Source: CAZTHC01 sp964613425 (GTDB lineage Bacteria > Bacillota > Clostridia > TANB77 > CAG-508). Taken from it: 5,444 bases of DNA. Shown piece by piece: positions 1-5,444 of the stretch (its first letter is position 1; each line of letters begins with the position of its first letter). The position numbers and the translations under genes were made by a program. The DNA is taken from the NCBI GenBank assembly GCA_964613425.1, contig CAZTHC010000064.1, positions 1 to 5,444 of the forward strand. Reading direction: 5' to 3'. The notes beneath the pieces are model-generated. The model saw only the letters and a list, made by a program, of their open reading frames with translations. It made no database searches and had not been told where the DNA came from.

Positions 1-1
1 A

Positions 2-340
2 ATTTTAGCAAACATATCCCCTTCAACTTTTGCACTTGCAGTTATTTCAAATGATGTTTCTAAACTTGTAAAAATACAAGGAATTGGTGCAAAAACTGCT
101 GCTAGAATTATTTTGGAATTAAAAGATAAATTAAAAACAGACCAAGCTATTTCTAAAAACGAAGAGGTTAAAGCTGTAATTGAAGATGATAACAAAGACT
201 CTGAAGCGATTTCTGCTTTACAAGTTTTAGGTTATACTAAAAAGGAAATAGATAAAGCTTTTGAAAAAATAGATAAAACAAACTTAAGCTTAGAAGATAC
301 TATTAAAAAATTATTACTTGTTTTAGGAAAGGAAATGTAA
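2..340 (+). CDS. ruvA: Holliday junction branch migration protein RuvA, C-terminal part (5' truncated by window edge)
   Basis: RuvA binds four-way Holliday junctions as a tetramer and loads the RuvB motor for branch migration in recombinational repair. The reading frame is open from base 2 to the TAA at 338-340 and gives 112 residues. Full-length RuvA is about 200, so the N-terminal OB-fold and first helix-hairpin-helix lie outside the window. Visible here are the end of domain II with the second helix-hairpin-helix (IQGIGAKTAARIILEL, residues 25-40 of the visible part), an acidic flexible linker (about 43-65), and the small three-helix domain III (about 66-108, with SALQVLGYTKKEI) that contacts RuvB in known RuvA proteins. 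A TTG at 113 could be mistaken for a start, but conserved RuvA sequence continues upstream of it. The next gene begins 5 nt later and is rarA, not the usual ruvB. Identity is clear from these motifs. Confidence 0.93.
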   Translation: MLANISPSTFALAVISNDVSKLVKIQGIGAKTAARIILELKDKLKTDQAISKNEEVKAVIEDDNKDSEAISALQVLGYTKKEIDKAFEKIDKTNLSLEDTIKKLLLVLGKEM

Positions 341-345
341 AGAAT

Positions 346-1572
346 ATGGATTTATCTAAACCATTAGCATATAGAGTAAGACCAAAAACATTAGAAGAAT
401 TTATTGGGCAAGAAGAGCTATTAGGAAAAAATACAATTCTATATAGAACAATTCAGGCAGATAGGCTATCTAGCATTATACTTTGGGGGCCTCCAGGATG
501 CGGGAAAACTTCACTTGCAAAAGTAATAAGCAATACTACAAAGTGTAAGTTTATAAAGTTAAATGCAGTAACTTCTGGAGTTTCAGACATTAAGCAAGCA
601 ATAGAAGAGGCAAAAAATTTAATGCTAAATCCAACTGGTAAATGCATTTTATTTATAGATGAAATTCATATATTTAATAAATTGCAACAAGATGCATTAT
701 TGCCATTTGTAGAAGATGGAACAGTTATACTAATAGGTGCAACAACAGAAAATCCATATTTTGAGGTAAATAAAGCTCTAATTTCTCGCTCAATGGTATG
801 CAAATTAGAGCCATTAACAAAAACAGATATATTTAAAATATTGAAAAATGCATTAATAAATAAAGATGGTTTGGGAACATATAACATAGAAATTTCAGAT
901 TCTACATTAGAAAAAATAGCAGAGGTTTCTGGTGGAGATGTTAGAACTGCATTAAACGGCTTAGAAGTGGCAGTTTTATCTACAAGTATGGATGCTAATG
1001 GAAAAATAGTAATTACAGATAAAATTATTGCAGAAAGTATAAAAAAGAGAAAAGCAATATTTGATAAAAATGGAGATAGTCATTATGATAATATAAGTGC
1101 ATTTATAAAATCTATGAGAGGTAGCGACCCAGATGCTACACTATTTTATTTAGCAAGAGCAATAGAAGGTGGAGAAGATCCTGTTTTTTTAGCAAGAAGA
1201 ATAGTAATTGCGGCAGCAGAAGATGTTGGAATGGCAAATCCGCAAGCTTTAACCTTGGCAACCTCTGCAATGCAAGCAGTTACAATGGTTGGAATGCCAG
1301 AAGCAAGAATAATATTAGCAGAAGCAGCTGTATATAATGCAACTTCACCAAAATCTAATGCGGCGTATATAGGAATAGATAGGGCATTACAAGATGTACA
1401 GACAAAAGACACAGGAGAAGTACCAATGCATATACGTAATGCAGTAAAAGAAGAAATGAAACAATTCGGATATGGGGAAGGTTATAAATATCCACACGAC
1501 TATCCAAACCATTATGTAGAGCAACAATATTTACCAGACAAAATGCTAGGAACAAAATACTATGAGCCATAA
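346..1572 (+). CDS. rarA: Replication-associated recombination protein A (RarA/MgsA), AAA+ ATPase
   Basis: RarA is a cytosolic homotetrameric AAA+ ATPase, related to RuvB and clamp-loader subunits, that acts at stalled replication forks and gaps. The 408-residue length is close to the family norm (about 420-450). Seen in order: N-terminal PLAYRVRPKTLEEFIGQ (6-22), Walker A GPPGCGKTS (48-56), the family hallmark AVTSGV (74-79), Walker B ILFIDEIH (101-108), sensor 1 GATTEN (131-136), a probable arginine finger R148 in ISRS, and sensor 2 GGDVRTALN (196-204). The C-terminal helical and tetramerisation region (about 245-408) contains RGSDPDATLFYLARAIEGG and EDVGMANPQAL. It is distinguished from RuvB by IGATTEN, AVTSGV and this C-terminal domain. 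The usual DEIHRFNKSQQD reads DEIHIFNKLQQD here. The ATG at 346 follows ruvA by 5 nt, with GGAAAGGA upstream inside the ruvA end, so the two are probably cotranscribed and coupled. Confidence 0.95.
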   Translation: MDLSKPLAYRVRPKTLEEFIGQEELLGKNTILYRTIQADRLSSIILWGPPGCGKTSLAKVISNTTKCKFIKLNAVTSGVSDIKQAIEEAKNLMLNPTGKCILFIDEIHIFNKLQQDALLPFVEDGTVILIGATTENPYFEVNKALISRSMVCKLEPLTKTDIFKILKNALINKDGLGTYNIEISDSTLEKIAEVSGGDVRTALNGLEVAVLSTSMDANGKIVITDKIIAESIKKRKAIFDKNGDSHYDNISAFIKSMRGSDPDATLFYLARAIEGGEDPVFLARRIVIAAAEDVGMANPQALTLATSAMQAVTMVGMPEARIILAEAAVYNATSPKSNAAYIGIDRALQDVQTKDTGEVPMHIRNAVKEEMKQFGYGEGYKYPHDYPNHYVEQQYLPDKMLGTKYYEP

Positions 1573-1600
1573 AACATATTATTATATTAATAAAAATGTT
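1573..1600. repeat. Imperfect AT-rich inverted repeat in the rarA-trmB gap
   Basis: AACAT (1573-1577) pairs with ATGTT (1596-1600), and TTATTA (1579-1584) pairs with TAATAA (1588-1593) around a TAT loop. This makes an 11-bp stem with a small internal bulge. It is almost entirely A/T and no T-run follows it on the + strand, so it is not a convincing intrinsic terminator. A second small inverted repeat, ACAAT-CGC-ATTGT, lies at 1605-1617. Together they occupy much of the 82-nt gap before trmB and could be a weak attenuating hairpin or an operator, or a chance product of the AT-rich composition. No promoter with good spacing is evident: TTGCAA at 1599 is 20 nt from TATTAT at 1625. Confidence 0.3.
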
Positions 1601-1654
1601 GCAAACAATCGCATTGTAAATATCTATTATATAAATATAAAATGAGGTAATTTT

Positions 1655-2308
1655 ATGAGAATGAGAAGAAAACCTTGGGTAAGGCAAGAATTAGATGAAT
1701 GCTATTTTTTTGTAAAAAACCCAAAAGAATATAAAAATAAATGGGTAAGCTATTTTAAACAAAAACAACCAATTCATTTGGAATTAGGCTGTGGGAAAGG
1801 TGGCTTCATTGCAAAAAAAGCAAGCACAAACTTAAATATTAATTATATTGCTGTAGATATTAAAAGCGAAGTTTTGGGATTAGCTAAACGAAACATAGAA
1901 AACGAATTTGTTCAAATAAATAAGCCAGTAACAAATGTTGCTTTACTTGCATGGGAAATAGGTTTAATTGAAGAAATATTAGGGAATAAAGACAGAATTC
2001 AAAGAATATATATTAACTTTTGTAATCCATGGCCAAAGCCAAGGCATAATAAGAGAAGGCTTACATACATTACATATTTAGAAAAATATAAAAAGTTTTT
2101 AAATTCTGAATCAGAAATATACTTTAAAACAGATGACGATAATTTATTTAAAGACAGTTTAAAATACTTTGAAGAAACAGGTTTTAATATAGAGAAGATT
2201 ACATATGATTTACATGCAGATAATTGGGAAGATAATGTAAAAACAGAGCATGAAGATATGTTTTCAAGGCAAGGCATTAAAATTAAATCTGTAATTGCTA
2301 AATTGTAA
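1655..2308 (+). CDS. trmB: tRNA (guanine-N7-)-methyltransferase TrmB
   Basis: TrmB uses S-adenosylmethionine to make m7G at position 46 in the variable loop of tRNAs. The 217-residue length matches the Firmicute family (about 210-220). The N-terminal MRMRRKPW is a near-signature of Firmicute TrmB. The Rossmann-fold SAM site appears as LELGCGKGGFI (42-52), followed by the acidic end of strand 2 in YIAVDIKS (64-71). The family motif RIYINFCNPWPKPRHNKRRL (117-136) carries the substrate-binding segment, and the C-terminal FKTDDDNLF (157-165) and TEHEDMFSRQG (197-207) are also characteristic. Usual sequences read SDPWPK where this one reads CNPWPK. The start at 1655 is supported by GAGG at 1644-1647, 7 nt upstream. 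A second ATG two codons later is less well placed. The gap to rarA is 82 nt, so an own promoter is possible but not clearly seen. Confidence 0.95.
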   Translation: MRMRRKPWVRQELDECYFFVKNPKEYKNKWVSYFKQKQPIHLELGCGKGGFIAKKASTNLNINYIAVDIKSEVLGLAKRNIENEFVQINKPVTNVALLAWEIGLIEEILGNKDRIQRIYINFCNPWPKPRHNKRRLTYITYLEKYKKFLNSESEIYFKTDDDNLFKDSLKYFEETGFNIEKITYDLHADNWEDNVKTEHEDMFSRQGIKIKSVIAKL

Positions 2309-2330
2309 ATTTTATGATAATATGTGTAAT
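2303..2330 (+). promoter_or_regulatory. Weak candidate promoter ahead of the CapA-like gene
   Basis: TTGTAA (2303-2308, overlapping the trmB stop codon) and TGTAAT (2325-2330) are separated by 16 nt and match the sigma-A -35/-10 consensus at 4/6 and 5/6 positions. The predicted start would fall near 2337, ahead of the Shine-Dalgarno site GAGGAG at 2350-2355. In DNA this AT-rich such matches arise often by chance. The alternative is simple read-through from trmB, since no terminator lies in the 53-nt gap. Confidence 0.25.
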
Positions 2331-2361
2331 ATATATTTAGTTAACAAATGAGGAGTGTTTT

Positions 2362-3675
2362 ATGGGAAAGTCTAGAAGAAATCCAAGAATTAATTTAAAT
2401 AAGAATAAAATACTAGAATTTTTCACAACAAGAAATTTAATAATTGCAATTATAATTATTGTATTAATTTGTATAGCTATTTTAGGTTATAAATTATACG
2501 AATCTAATTTAAGACTAGAAGAAATGGAAAAAGAAAAGCAACAGTTGATGAATAAAATTTTCGAAGATAAAACAGAAGAAATTGAAACAGAAAATACAGC
2601 TAATCAAAATCTAGCAAATGTTCAAAATACAGTAAATGCAGATACAATTAAACCAGACACTAAAATTAAAATTAGTTCTGTGGGAGATATTATTTGTGAA
2701 GATGAAATTTATAGGGATGCATACAATTCTGCAACTGGGGAATACGATTTTTCACATATATTTGCAAATATAAAAGAGCATACAGAAGATGCAGATTTAA
2801 CATTAGGTTTATTAGAAACAAATTTTGTTACAGGTGAAAATATTTCTGGCTTTTCAAAATTAAATACACCAATTCAATTCGCAAAAGAATTGAAAAACAT
2901 AGGAATAGATTTACTTCATACTGCAAGTAACCATAGTTTAGATTATGGTATTGCAGGAGTACAACAAACTTTAACAAACTTAAAAAACATAGGCTTTGAT
3001 ACAGTAGGAACATATGCAAGTGAAGAAGCAAGTAAACAAATATTAATAAAAGATGTAAAAGGTATAAAATTAGCTTTCTTATCTTACACATATGATACTA
3101 ATAATTCAGTTTTGAAAGATGCACCTTACTGTGTAAATATAATAAATAAAGAAAAAATAAAGAATGATATTTTTTCTGCAAAAGAACAAGGCGCAGAATA
3201 TGTTTTCATACATATGCATTGGGGAGATGTTATAGGAACAGAGGCAAATGCAGAGCAAAAGGACCTTGCAAATTATTTATTTGATAATGGTGCAGATTTT
3301 ATAATAGGAAGCCATCCAGCATCATTACAAAAAATGGAGGTAAGACAGACATTAGCAAATAGAAATATATTCATAGCATATTCAGCAGGTAACTTTATAT
3401 CTTCAAGAGTATATGCAAATTCAAACATTGGAGCAATTTTAAATATTGAAATTGTAAAATCTGGTAAAACAGGTGTAGCAAAGCTTAGCAAGGTTACGTA
3501 CACACCAATATATTTAATGGATAATGGTAGAAATGCAGCAAATAGATTTGAATTATTAGATATGGGAAAAGTAATAACAAATTATGAAAATGGAAATGAA
3601 GGAAATATTTCAAAAAGTACATATACAAAAGTAAAAGAAGCAAGACAAAGAGTAGATAAATTAATTGGTTTATAA
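2362..3675 (+). CDS. Membrane-anchored CapA family (PGA_cap) protein
   Basis: This 437-residue protein has a basic N-terminus (1-24), one hydrophobic segment (about 25-43, rich in I/V/L), a short charged probable coiled coil (44-70), an N/T/E-rich linker (71-100) and then a CapA metallophosphatase-like domain (about 101-380). The positive-inside rule suggests the domain sits outside the membrane, held by an uncleaved N-terminal anchor. CapA landmarks are VGDIIC (107-112), SNHSLDYG (189-196), HMHWGD (284-289), GSHPASLQ (316-323) and YSAGNF (340-345). Family members include the CapA/PgsA subunits of poly-gamma-glutamate capsule synthesis, but no capB or capC partner is visible. A specific role in poly-gamma-glutamate synthesis is therefore not supported, and a general envelope or phosphoesterase role is inference. 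The usual HPH motif reads HPA. The start at 2362 is fixed by GAGGAG 6 nt upstream. The gene ends 15 nt before rimO, which suggests cotranscription. Confidence 0.85.
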   Translation: MGKSRRNPRINLNKNKILEFFTTRNLIIAIIIIVLICIAILGYKLYESNLRLEEMEKEKQQLMNKIFEDKTEEIETENTANQNLANVQNTVNADTIKPDTKIKISSVGDIICEDEIYRDAYNSATGEYDFSHIFANIKEHTEDADLTLGLLETNFVTGENISGFSKLNTPIQFAKELKNIGIDLLHTASNHSLDYGIAGVQQTLTNLKNIGFDTVGTYASEEASKQILIKDVKGIKLAFLSYTYDTNNSVLKDAPYCVNIINKEKIKNDIFSAKEQGAEYVFIHMHWGDVIGTEANAEQKDLANYLFDNGADFIIGSHPASLQKMEVRQTLANRNIFIAYSAGNFISSRVYANSNIGAILNIEIVKSGKTGVAKLSKVTYTPIYLMDNGRNAANRFELLDMGKVITNYENGNEGNISKSTYTKVKEARQRVDKLIGL

Positions 3676-3680
3676 AAATT

Positions 3681-3684
3681 GGAG
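3681..3684 (+). promoter_or_regulatory. Ribosome binding site that decides the rimO start
   Basis: GGAG is followed by six bases and then ATG at 3691, which is ideal spacing. A TTG at 3679 in the same frame would add four residues (MEKY), but it overlaps this GGAG and lacks a Shine-Dalgarno site of its own. The ATG also gives MKVGFISLGCSKN, the normal RimO beginning. Confidence 0.75.
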
Positions 3685-3690
3685 AAATAT

Positions 3691-5028
3691 ATGAAGGTTG
3701 GATTTATATCATTAGGATGTTCTAAAAATTTAATAGATACAGAAATGTGTATAGGATTATTTAAAAACAATAATTTTGAAATAAGTAATAATCCAGAAGT
3801 GTCAGATATTATTGTAATCAACACATGTGGCTTTATAGAATCTGCAAAAGAAGAAGCTATTAACACAATTTTAGAAATGGCAGAATATAAAAAAACGGGT
3901 AATTGTAAATATTTAATAGTGATTGGTTGTTTAGTGCAAAGGTATAAAGAAGATTTACAAAAAGCATTACCAGAGGTGGATTTATTTATAAGTATAAATG
4001 AATATGATACGATGTGGAGCAAAATAGAAAACCTTATAGATGCGAAATCTAGCAACAAAAAGAGCACATTAGATTATTTAGATAGAGTTGTTACAACTGG
4101 AAATACAACAGCATATTTAAAAATAGCAGAAGGCTGTAGTAATAATTGTACATATTGTGCAATTCCATATATTAGAGGAAAATATATTAGCAGACCAATA
4201 GAGGAAATTTTGGAAGAAGCTACAATACTTGCAAATAAAGGATTCGAGGAAATAATTGTTATTGCACAAGATACAACTAAATATGGAATAGATATTTATG
4301 GAGAATCTAAATTAGCAGAGTTATTAAGAAAACTTTGTAAAATTGAAGGATTTAAATGGATTAGATTTTTATATGCATATCCTGAAAGTATTACAGAAGA
4401 ACTTATAGAAACAGTTAAAACAGAAGAAAAAATTTGCAAATATTTTGATATTCCAATACAGCATATTTCAAATACTGTGTTAAAAAGAATGAACAGAAAA
4501 AGTAATGGAGAATCTATAAAAAAATTAATTGAAAAGATAAAACTAGAAATACCAAGCGTAATGTTAAGAACCTCTTTAATAGTAGGATTTCCAGGAGAAA
4601 CAGAAAAGGATTTTAGCGAATTATATAATTTTGTGCAAGGGACAAAATTCAATAAATTAGGAGTTTTTAAGTACTCAAAAGAAGATGGAACTCCAGCAGC
4701 AAGGTTAAAAGAACAAATTCATTATAAAACAAAGCAGAGTAGATTTAATAAGATAATGGAAGTTCAACAATTAATTTCAAAAGAAAAATTAGAAAATTGT
4801 ATAGGAAAAACATACGAAGTTTTAATAGAAAATAAAACAACAGACAAGAAGTATTATATTGCTCGAAGTTATATGGATGTACCAGATATGGATGGAGTAA
4901 TTTATATTAAAAATACTAAAGATTATAGAATAGGAGAGTTTGCAACTTGTAGAGTTGTAGGTGTTAATGAATATGATCTGATAGGAGAATTTAATATATT
5001 ATGGAGCAAAACGAAAAAAAAGAACTAA
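3691..5028 (+). CDS. rimO: Ribosomal protein S12 (aspartate) methylthiotransferase RimO
   Basis: RimO is a radical-SAM enzyme with two 4Fe-4S clusters that adds a methylthio group to the beta-carbon of the conserved aspartate (Asp89 in E. coli) of ribosomal protein S12. From the ATG at 3691 it has 445 residues, the usual length. The N-terminal UPF0004 domain carries its three cluster cysteines: C10 in SLGCSKN, C46 in NTCGF and C80 in IGCLVQR. The radical-SAM core holds C149, C153 and C156 in GCSNNCTYCAIPYIRG, then DIPIQH and a SLIVGFPGET segment. A C-terminal TRAM domain (about residues 370-435, containing ARSYMDVPDMDGVIYI) recognises S12. GCSKN with the D-x-D-G-V TRAM signature favours RimO over its tRNA-modifying relatives MiaB and MtaB. 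The last eight codons lie in an A-rich tract that overlaps the next gene by 28 nt and contains an in-frame A AAA AAG heptamer just before the stop. Confidence 0.95.
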   Translation: MKVGFISLGCSKNLIDTEMCIGLFKNNNFEISNNPEVSDIIVINTCGFIESAKEEAINTILEMAEYKKTGNCKYLIVIGCLVQRYKEDLQKALPEVDLFISINEYDTMWSKIENLIDAKSSNKKSTLDYLDRVVTTGNTTAYLKIAEGCSNNCTYCAIPYIRGKYISRPIEEILEEATILANKGFEEIIVIAQDTTKYGIDIYGESKLAELLRKLCKIEGFKWIRFLYAYPESITEELIETVKTEEKICKYFDIPIQHISNTVLKRMNRKSNGESIKKLIEKIKLEIPSVMLRTSLIVGFPGETEKDFSELYNFVQGTKFNKLGVFKYSKEDGTPAARLKEQIHYKTKQSRFNKIMEVQQLISKEKLENCIGKTYEVLIENKTTDKKYYIARSYMDVPDMDGVIYIKNTKDYRIGEFATCRVVGVNEYDLIGEFNILWSKTKKKN

Positions 5029-5408
5029 TAGATATTTGGAGGGGTATAAATTTACTTGGTCCAGATTTAGATGAAAAAAATTTAGAATTAGTAATACGAA
5101 ATTATGATTTATATAAAGATGAAATTATATTAATGGCTAATTTACGTCGAATTTCTAAATACTTAAAAAATAGTTATACTAAAATAACAGAATTCATTAA
5201 TGAAAACAGAGAATATGAGGGAAAAGTAATTGAACTGATAGAAAACGTGAAAAATAATAAAAATGTATATAGAAAAGATAAAATAACTTCATTAAATGAT
5301 TACGCTGAAATATTTATAACAGCAATAAGATATTTGGAAATAGAAGAAAACAGAAGAGAAAATATAATAATGTATAAATGCCAAAGAGATGATGGCGAAG
5401 AACGATAA
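5001..5408 (+). CDS. Unrecognised 135-residue cytosolic protein overlapping the end of rimO
   Basis: I do not recognise a family. The protein is hydrophilic and highly charged (rich in K, E, N, D), without a signal peptide or membrane segment. It looks mostly helical, with likely helices around 22-57, 58-84 and 98-124 and one cysteine (C127). A gene is supported by codon use like its neighbours, an intact frame of 135 codons, and an intrinsic terminator directly at its stop. The ATG at 5001 overlaps rimO by 28 nt and is the only plausible start, since an in-frame stop lies at 4992-4994 and the next ATG is at residue 45. Its nearest Shine-Dalgarno match, AGGAG at 4983-4987, is 13 nt away, farther than ideal. 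Initiation may therefore depend on coupling to rimO translation, or the sequence may be read by a -1 frameshift out of rimO. In many clostridia another gene, such as pgsA, follows rimO, so this may be lineage-specific. Confidence 0.7.
   Translation: MEQNEKKELIDIWRGINLLGPDLDEKNLELVIRNYDLYKDEIILMANLRRISKYLKNSYTKITEFINENREYEGKVIELIENVKNNKNVYRKDKITSLNDYAEIFITAIRYLEIEENRRENIIMYKCQRDDGEER
5016..5022 (+). other. Candidate -1 ribosomal frameshift site in rimO
   Basis: The heptamer A AAA AAG is in register with the rimO frame: Lys443 is AAA at 5017-5019 and Lys444 is AAG at 5020-5022. It belongs to a run of eight A (5014-5021) and lies four nt before the TAA at 5026. GGAG (5003-5006) is 9 nt upstream of the heptamer. 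Slipping back one base places the ribosome exactly in the frame of the downstream gene at its codon 8 and would give a protein of about 572 residues. The heptamer and upstream Shine-Dalgarno-like element resemble the known E. coli dnaX arrangement. A downstream stem is only weak: 5034-5040 with 5060-5066, 7 bp including one G-U, and a 19-nt loop. Function is inference. Confidence 0.3.
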
Positions 5409-5433
5409 AAGGGCATATTTTATGCTCTTTTTT
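5407..5433 (+). terminator. Rho-independent terminator at the end of the gene cluster
   Basis: GGGCATA (5411-5417) pairs with TATGCTC (5421-5427) around a TTT loop, with one G-U pair. The stem can extend by four A-T pairs (5407-5410 with 5428-5431), and a run of six T occupies 5428-5433. It begins within the stop codon of the 135-residue gene, so it closes this transcription unit. It is the only convincing terminator in the window. Confidence 0.85.
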
Positions 5434-5444
5434 GTTATAGCAAA

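Noticed and set aside
113..340. A separate 75-residue gene starting at TTG 113
   Set aside because: The same frame is open to base 2 and the upstream residues match RuvA, including the helix-hairpin-helix just before this TTG. It is the tail of ruvA.
1355..1687. A 110-codon minus-strand open frame spanning the rarA-trmB gap
   Set aside because: It overlaps conserved C-terminal RarA sequence and the start of trmB. It has a hydrophobic low-complexity translation and no convincing ribosome binding site.
2333..2348. Near-palindrome around GTTAAC (TTTAGTTAACAAA) ahead of the CapA-like gene as an operator
   Set aside because: The perfect part is only six bases with mismatched flanks. In DNA this AT-rich it is not distinguishable from chance.
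2881..3000. Near-duplicate segments LKNIGID and LKNIGFD in the CapA-like protein
   Set aside because: The two sites are about 90 nt apart and fit the normal alternating helix-strand layout around the NHxxDYG motif of CapA. There is no tandem DNA repeat beyond a few bases.
3582..4067. A 161-codon open frame on the minus strand
   Set aside because: It lies fully opposite the end of the CapA-like gene and the start of rimO, both with clear conserved motifs on the + strand. Its product is a low-complexity L/I/S/F-rich sequence typical of the complement of A-rich coding DNA.
4296..4652. A 118-codon minus-strand open frame
   Set aside because: It is a shadow of the radical-SAM core of rimO, with no independent support.
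1..5444. CRISPR array, insertion sequence, tRNA or rRNA gene, or attachment site
   Set aside because: I looked for regularly spaced repeats, transposase motifs, terminal inverted repeats and tRNA-like cloverleaf sequence and saw none. Gaps between genes are all under 100 nt.

Overview
The window is a compact, very AT-rich stretch in which every convincing gene lies on the + strand. Codon choice is strongly A/T-ending, arginine is mostly AGA, and Shine-Dalgarno sites are GGAG/GAGG-like. A TrmB that begins MRMRRKPW and the presence of RimO point to a low-GC Firmicute, most likely an uncultured Clostridia-type gut or anaerobic lineage. This placement rests on protein flavour and composition, not on a database search.

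Layout: (1) positions 2-340 hold the C-terminal part of RuvA, the Holliday-junction-binding protein, cut by the window edge. (2) 346-1572 is RarA/MgsA, an AAA+ replication-recombination ATPase, starting 5 nt after ruvA. (3) 1573-1654 is an 82-nt AT-rich gap with an imperfect inverted repeat. (4) 1655-2308 is TrmB, the tRNA m7G46 methyltransferase. (5) 2362-3675 is a membrane-anchored CapA-family (PGA_cap) protein. (6) 3691-5028 is RimO, the radical-SAM methylthiotransferase for ribosomal protein S12. (7) 5001-5408 is an unrecognised 135-aa protein overlapping the end of rimO. (8) 5407-5433 is a good intrinsic terminator.

The first two genes serve recombination and stalled-fork repair, and trmB and rimO modify the translation machinery. 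The CapA-like gene sits between those two and probably acts at the cell envelope. Gaps are small or absent, there is no internal terminator, and a terminator follows the last gene. Genes 4-7, and possibly all of them, are therefore probably read as one transcript or as overlapping transcripts.

Most of the window is ordinary housekeeping DNA. The observation most worth a second look is the rimO/135-aa gene junction. There an A AAA AAG heptamer lies in the rimO frame four nucleotides before its stop, with a GGAG 9 nt upstream, and a -1 shift would run directly into the downstream gene. Also notable are ruvA being followed by rarA rather than ruvB, and substitutions in conserved motifs of RarA, TrmB and the CapA-like protein.
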